8,862 nucleotides of DNA, from NCBI GenBank assembly GCA_003661265.1, contig QMVU01000027.1, positions 1 to 8,862 on the forward strand. Reading direction: 5' to 3'. Shown here piece by piece: positions 4,968-8,862 of the stretch. The stretch comes from Thermoproteota archaeon (lineage in GTDB: Archaea > Korarchaeota > Korarchaeia > Korarchaeales > Korarchaeaceae). Made by a program: the position numbers and the translations under genes. How positions within the stretch are numbered: the first letter of the stretch is position 1; the number at the start of each line of letters is the position of its first letter. Below the pieces are notes generated by a model. The model was not told the DNA's origin. It did no database searches and saw only the letters and a program-made list of their open reading frames with translations.

Positions 4968-6830
4968 CTAGGACTTCGCTATCCAACCAGCCTTCTCCAA
5001 GTCTCTAGCTACCGCTAGGAATTCCTCCCATGTGCATTCCTCTATCTCAGAGGATACCAGCATCCAGGCATCTGAGAGATCCCTTTTTCCATCCAAGGCG
5101 TAATACAGGGTATCTGCTATGTTCGCCAGATTTCCCTTCAGAAGATAGGATACAGCTCTTTCCTTTGGAAGCGCCATGATGAACATGCGTCGATGCAGGG
5201 GACAAGCCCTTCTTCTCGAGTAAATGATCCCAGTCTTCTTCTTACTCTCAGGTCTTGGTATTCCAGATCCCCTCACCTCGTCAATTAACTTGCTGAAACC
5301 CTCCTCGGCAGCCCTCTCTAATTCCTCATATTCGCTCTCAAGAACTGTTTCCAAACTAGTTATCGCTATTTTGTAAGCTTCGGGAAGAGTCCAAGCTCTA
5401 CTTGAGCTAAACTGACTCTTGTCGCTCAAGAGACTTGAAATTTCCCTGAAACCATGTCTCAATGCCATTATGGATGTGTACTTTATCAGGAATTTAGAAC
5501 TAGCTTTGCTAGAGCTAGAAGTAGAGAGAAGGGCAGCTGTGGCGACCGAGGCAGAGCTCACGATGGAAAGGGCTGTTAGATCTAGGTTATCTGCGAAATC
5601 CATGTCGGTGTGGTAGAATCTGTCAACCCACTCCCCTATGGCGGTCTGAGGCACGCCTACCTTAGGATCTGCGAAAACATGATGATCGCTCCCATCCGCG
5701 TACTTCTCCATGAAAAGCTTCAGACCTCTTGGGGAAAGGGATGCCATAACCCTTTCCAGCACCCCGAAGGTCACGAGCGGCATGAAGGAGGGGGAGAAGA
5801 AGGGGAAACCTATGACTGCAAGATGTCCTCCTGTCCTCTCTTGGCTTGCTCCGACCATATCTAGATTTAGAAGGGCAACGAGCTTATCCAGGAGGTCCCG
5901 ATGGGCTGAGAGGTGGGCAATTGTCCCGTAGAACTCCGGGACCCACCACAACCTGAAACCAAATTTCGGTTTTATAGCGCCTTCTTCAACCAATTTCTTC
6001 AAGGCAATGGCTATCTCCATGAGACATGCGCTTCCAGATGCGTTGTCATGACCTCCCGGCTTGGGATGGCATAGATGACCGATTAAAAGTACGTCATTAT
6101 CGGACTCTCCCGGAATCCTGGCCTCAAGAACCTCTAGGCTTCCGTCAAAGAACTCAGAGTCAACCCTATACTTCAAAACAACTTTAGAAGACCTTAACTC
6201 GGACTTCAACTTGTTTGCCCATCTTCTTGATATGGAAAAGGCGACTCCCAAGCCCTCTATTTCCCTCCTTAGAGGCCAAAGTCCGGTGTATGGGTATGCA
6301 TCTGCCGGCGCCGTTTCGCTGTAATAAATCAAGCCCTTGGCTCCTCTTTTAATGACCATCCTGTGGACCCATCCAACTCTTCCTGTGGCTAGAACCAGCT
6401 TCCCCTCAACATCCTCTGGATATTCCTCGTCAAGCACTCCCGAGCCTGCATCTGCTACCTCCGCTTCTTCCCATCCATCCGTCGGTCTGCAGTGGGCAAT
6501 CACCATGGTTGGGTGATCCACGAAGGTTGAGATTAGCTCCTCTCTAGGCTCCTTCATCCAGAGTTCCGCGTCTCTAACGATCCAGCCTATGGGAGCCGGC
6601 CAACCTCCACCGTAAAGAGTTTCTCCATCGGCTGGATAGGTGAAAACTTCGGTTTCTATGTCAAGTCCGTCCAATACTCCCCTGACAAATTCTAACGCCT
6701 CGTGGTACCCTGGAGAAGCCTGTATCCTATGAAATTTCGATATTTCATGGGCAAATTCCTTTACTCGCCGCCCGGAGACGGCTTTAATTGAATTTTTGAC
6801 CAATTCAGATAGGGTTGAACCCAAACCCAT
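4968..6830 (-). CDS. M28-type zinc aminopeptidase (DUF4910-like) with winged-helix-like C-terminus
   Basis: This is a 620-residue protein with no signal peptide, so probably cytosolic. Residues ~20-60 are the helical entry of the peptidase fold. About 105-225 form a PA-like insert (VEGKLVLATGRVGWVHRMVI at 141-160). The metal-site blocks follow: LLIGHLCHPKPGGHDNASG (248-266; His252 or His255 and Asp262), WWVPEFYGT (295-303; Glu299), LLNLDMVG (320-327; Asp324), DGSDHHVF (379-386) and FYHTDMDFADNLD (405-417; His407). This is the M28 order H-D-E-D-H for a two-zinc aminopeptidase. A Ser-rich linker (436-445) leads to a helical region, and about 545-620 look like the winged-helix tail found in some DUF4910 proteins. 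Substrate is unknown; peptides or modified sugars/amino acids are possible. ATG 6830 fits a TATA-like element about 27 bases upstream, shared with the divergent M20 gene. Confidence 0.83.
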   Translation of the reverse strand: MGLGSTLSELVKNSIKAVSGRRVKEFAHEISKFHRIQASPGYHEALEFVRGVLDGLDIETEVFTYPADGETLYGGGWPAPIGWIVRDAELWMKEPREELISTFVDHPTMVIAHCRPTDGWEEAEVADAGSGVLDEEYPEDVEGKLVLATGRVGWVHRMVIKRGAKGLIYYSETAPADAYPYTGLWPLRREIEGLGVAFSISRRWANKLKSELRSSKVVLKYRVDSEFFDGSLEVLEARIPGESDNDVLLIGHLCHPKPGGHDNASGSACLMEIAIALKKLVEEGAIKPKFGFRLWWVPEFYGTIAHLSAHRDLLDKLVALLNLDMVGASQERTGGHLAVIGFPFFSPSFMPLVTFGVLERVMASLSPRGLKLFMEKYADGSDHHVFADPKVGVPQTAIGEWVDRFYHTDMDFADNLDLTALSIVSSASVATAALLSTSSSSKASSKFLIKYTSIMALRHGFREISSLLSDKSQFSSSRAWTLPEAYKIAITSLETVLESEYEELERAAEEGFSKLIDEVRGSGIPRPESKKKTGIIYSRRRACPLHRRMFIMALPKERAVSYLLKGNLANIADTLYYALDGKRDLSDAWMLVSSEIEECTWEEFLAVARDLEKAGWIAKS

Positions 6831-6852
6831 CGATGGGATCCCGTTCCAACAT

Positions 6853-6861
6853 CCTTTAATG
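6853..6861. promoter_or_regulatory. Shared TATA-like element between two divergent peptidase genes
   Basis: The only A/T-rich block in the 52-base gap is CCTTTAATG (minus strand CATTAAAGG), with the palindromic core TTAA at 6856-6859. Its centre is 27.5 bases from ATG 6830 (minus) and 25.5 from GTG 6883 (plus), right for a leaderless start in both directions. The assignment is inferential, because archaeal promoter direction is normally set by a BRE on one side. Confidence 0.42.
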
Positions 6862-6882
6862 CTAACATCTTCTCCTTTACAT

Positions 6883-8214
6883 GTGCCGGAGTGGGATCAA
6901 GTTGTAGGGGAAGTCTCTGATCTCCTGTCAAGGCTGATCAGAATAGATACAACCAATCCCCCAGGGAATGAGACGCCCGCAGCCGAGTTCCTTAGAGACT
7001 TCCTCCTGAAGGAGGGATTTGATCCAGTTCTGCTTGAGTCCTCCGAGGGAAGGGGTAACGTGATAGCCAGGCTCACTGGGGAGGGGAAGAAAAGGCTACT
7101 TCTCCTCTCACATTTGGACGTTGTTCCAGCAGAACCAAGCAAGTGGGAGGTGCATCCTTTCTCAGGGGAGATAAAAGATGGATTTGTGTGGGGAAGAGGC
7201 GCCCTAGACTGCAAGGGATTGGTTGCAGTGGAAGCCATGGTCATGGCGCTGCTCAAGAGGGAGGGATTTAGGCCAAGGGGAGAGGTAATATTCGCCTCAA
7301 CAGCAGATGAGGAGATGGGAGGAGGAGCTGGGGCAGGCTGGCTCGTTGAGAATCATCCGGAGCTGGTAAAGGCCGAGATGCTGATAAATGAGGGTGGAGG
7401 AGCTGGTTTCCCCATAAACGGCAGGACCTATTACTTGGTACAAGTCGCTGAGAAGGGCGTTTATTGGCTCAGACTGAGGACCAGAGGAAAGAGCGCTCAT
7501 GCGTCGATGCCTGGGGTAGGAGAAAACGCGCTGCTGAAGATGACGGAAATCCTTGAGAAAATAGGCAGGTATAGAGCTCCTGCGGTCCTTCTAGACGTTA
7601 CAAGGGATTTGTTCAAGAAGTTCGCTGGGGGTGGCCTGAAGTCCTGGATAATAACCAATCCAATGTTAGTTGACAGGGTTCTAGATCTTCTGAGGAGGAA
7701 GAATCCCCAATTAGCTGAGTTCTTGAGGGCCATGGTTAGGGCCACCATGGCTCCAACGATGATAAAGGCAGGGACGAAGGAGAACATAATACCTGACGAG
7801 TGCGAGGCGGTGGTGGACTGCAGGCTCTTACCTGGACAGGACATGGATTACCTGCTAGAGCAGCTGGAGAAGGCGGTGGGTACCCTTGAGGGACTAGAGA
7901 TCGAGCCGATCACCCAGTCTAGAGGGACTATTTCGCCTTACAAGACCGAATTCTTCAGGAAGATCGAGGAAGTAATGGGAGAGTTGGATCCAGGCTCTAC
8001 CTGCGTCCCATTCATGGTCACAGGGGGGACTGACAGCAGGTTCTTCAGGGAGAAGTTCGGCACCTTAGCGTATGGCTTCCAGCCCATGAAGGTGGACATC
8101 CCAGTAGATGAATTTCTTAAGCTTCCTCACGGCGTAAATGAAAGGATAAGCCTGAATAACCTTCTTTTCGGAACAAGAGTCCTCTATGAGGTGGTAAAGA
8201 GGGTGATGAAATAA
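6883..8214 (+). CDS. M20-family metallopeptidase / N-acyl-amino-acid deacylase (ArgE/DapE-like)
   Basis: The product is 443 residues from GTG 6883, normal for M20. Catalytic domain blocks: LIRIDTTNPPGNE (18-30), LLSHLDVVP (74-82; His77 with Asp79), GRGALDCKG (104-112; bridging Asp109), TADEEMGGG (140-148; general base Glu143 and ligand Glu144), INEGGG (168-173; Glu170) and LPHGVNE (414-420; last ligand His416). RTRGKSAHASMPG (200-212; His206) opens the dimerisation domain. All two-zinc ligands are present, so an active amide hydrolase on acyl-amino acids or small peptides is expected. It resembles the broad ArgE/DapE/carboxypeptidase group, but the substrate cannot be named. In-frame ATG 6859 and TTG 6796 are possible earlier starts; GTG 6883 is chosen because the TATA-like block sits 26 bases upstream, no TATA fits the others, and the 6796 start would run into the divergent peptidase gene. 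Confidence 0.87.
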   Translation: MPEWDQVVGEVSDLLSRLIRIDTTNPPGNETPAAEFLRDFLLKEGFDPVLLESSEGRGNVIARLTGEGKKRLLLLSHLDVVPAEPSKWEVHPFSGEIKDGFVWGRGALDCKGLVAVEAMVMALLKREGFRPRGEVIFASTADEEMGGGAGAGWLVENHPELVKAEMLINEGGGAGFPINGRTYYLVQVAEKGVYWLRLRTRGKSAHASMPGVGENALLKMTEILEKIGRYRAPAVLLDVTRDLFKKFAGGGLKSWIITNPMLVDRVLDLLRRKNPQLAEFLRAMVRATMAPTMIKAGTKENIIPDECEAVVDCRLLPGQDMDYLLEQLEKAVGTLEGLEIEPITQSRGTISPYKTEFFRKIEEVMGELDPGSTCVPFMVTGGTDSRFFREKFGTLAYGFQPMKVDIPVDEFLKLPHGVNERISLNNLLFGTRVLYEVVKRVMK

Positions 8215-8217
8215 ATA
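8209..8217 (+). promoter_or_regulatory. TATA box for the right-edge GNAT gene
   Basis: AAATAAATA spans the stop codon of the M20 gene and is centred 29 bases before ATG 8242. It suggests the GNAT gene has its own leaderless start although it follows M20 by only 27 bases. Confidence 0.5.
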
Positions 8218-8241
8218 GGATTACTGCAATGATTTGGTTGA

Positions 8242-8862
8242 ATGAAGATAGTTGACTTGAACGAGGACAACATAGATGATCTCATATACGTCTGCTCCCA
8301 TAAGTGGCTCTCCGATCCTAAACATCGGAAAGGAATTGAGTTGAAGAAGAAATGGCTTCTTAAGATGATTAAAGAGGTTGGGGTTTGTGCTAAGATAGCT
8401 TATCTCGACGATAAGCCAGTAGGTCAGGTGATGTTCTGGCCTGAGAGATCCGATCCCTCTGATCCATATGCAAGGGAAGGAGTCCTCTGCCTGCAATGCA
8501 TTTTCGTCCCTTTTCGAGAAGCCCAGAGGAAAGGTATTGCAACAGCCCTTCTGAACTCCCTTATCGAGGATTGTAAGGAGAGGCCAGAGAAACTAGGACT
8601 TAGTGGGTGCAAGTTCATAGTAACTCAAGCCTTCGATACAGGATTGTACCTAAGTCAGGCGGACTTCTTCAGGAGGAGAGGTTTCAAGAACTGCCCAGAC
8701 GGGGGGCCTAGCGACCTCTATCTCCTGATATCCGGGGAATATGAGCCGAAGCCTGAGGTGAAGTATGAACCCCTGGAGGAGGACGCCAAAAGGGCCGTCA
8801 TAATGTACGGATCTGCTTGCCAATTCGGATACGTTTTCGCCATGAGGGCCTACGAGTTGATA
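8242..8862 (+). CDS. GNAT-family N-acetyltransferase with YoaP-like C-terminal part, 3' end missing
   Basis: The reading frame is open from ATG 8242 to the right edge (207 residues, no stop), so the gene is truncated by the window. Residues 1 to about 165 are a GNAT domain: CAKIAYLDDKPVGQVMFWP (49-67), CLQCIFVPFREAQRKGIATA (83-102), where Q-R-K-G-I-A is the acetyl-CoA loop, and FFRRRGFKNCPD (142-153). After a proline/glutamate linker (168-180) comes RAVIMYGSACQFGYVFAMRA (184-203), a segment resembling the C-terminal YoaP-type extension of some GNAT proteins; Cys193 lies in the turn after a predicted strand, a thioredoxin-like setting. Acetyl-CoA-dependent transfer is likely; acceptor and the role of the extra domain are unknown. 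The YoaP link is from memory of the pattern and is less sure than the GNAT call. Confidence 0.78.
   Translation, partial: MKIVDLNEDNIDDLIYVCSHKWLSDPKHRKGIELKKKWLLKMIKEVGVCAKIAYLDDKPVGQVMFWPERSDPSDPYAREGVLCLQCIFVPFREAQRKGIATALLNSLIEDCKERPEKLGLSGCKFIVTQAFDTGLYLSQADFFRRRGFKNCPDGGPSDLYLLISGEYEPKPEVKYEPLEEDAKRAVIMYGSACQFGYVFAMRAYELI

Noticed and set aside
5495..5520. CTAGCTTTGCTAG inverted repeat inside the M28 gene
   Set aside because: It lies within the Ser-rich linker codons and is short; repetitive Ser/Ala codons explain it.
6897..7256. 119-codon minus-strand frame opposite the M20 gene
   Set aside because: It is antisense to the M20 zinc-site blocks, with low-complexity Ser/Pro-rich translation typical of shadow frames.
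7497..7844. 115-codon minus-strand frame opposite the M20 gene
   Set aside because: It is a shadow of the M20 dimerisation domain with no recognisable motif.

Overview
The window looks archaeal and probably comes from a thermophilic or hyperthermophilic lineage. A NurA-HerA pair and a CofE (coenzyme F420 gamma-glutamyl ligase) homologue are archaeal hallmark genes. Arg is mostly AGG/AGA, Ile ATA is common, and proteins are rich in K/E/R. Almost every gene has an A/T-rich TATA-like box about 25-32 bases before its start codon and no Shine-Dalgarno, which is the archaeal leaderless layout. A deep Thermoproteota/Korarchaeota-like (TACK) source would fit, but this is an impression, not a placement.

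Layout. 1-257 (-): N-terminal part of a major facilitator transporter, running off the left edge. 258-414: divergent promoter region. 415-1254 (+): GNAT acetyltransferase with an extra C-terminal half. 1289-2773 and 2754-3881 (-): herA and nurA, overlapping and co-transcribed with nurA first. 3882-4075: non-coding apart from a possible 21-codon ORF overlapping the cofE stop. 4076-4876 (-): cofE-like ligase. 4968-6830 (-): large M28-type (DUF4910-like) aminopeptidase with a winged-helix-like tail. 6883-8214 (+): M20 metallo-deacylase/peptidase. 8242-8862 (+): second GNAT protein, cut by the right edge, whose C-terminal part resembles YoaP.

How the genes work together. HerA (hexameric DNA translocase) and NurA (nuclease) form one end-resection machine; the usual partners Mre11 and Rad50 are absent here. 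The M28 and M20 zinc hydrolases are divergent and only 52 bases apart, with one near-symmetric TATA-like element placed correctly for both, so they may be co-expressed in peptide or N-acyl-amino-acid turnover. CofE is a stand-alone gene. Two intergenic T-runs appear to serve both as a TATA box for one gene and as a terminator for the gene upstream.

No rRNA, tRNA, CRISPR array, insertion sequence or phage gene was seen. This is compact core-type genome rather than an obvious island, and no clear new defence or mobile system is visible. The most interesting points are the shared divergent promoter, the dual-use T-tracts, unusual motif residues in HerA and CofE, the micro-ORF after cofE, and the fusion GNAT at the right edge.
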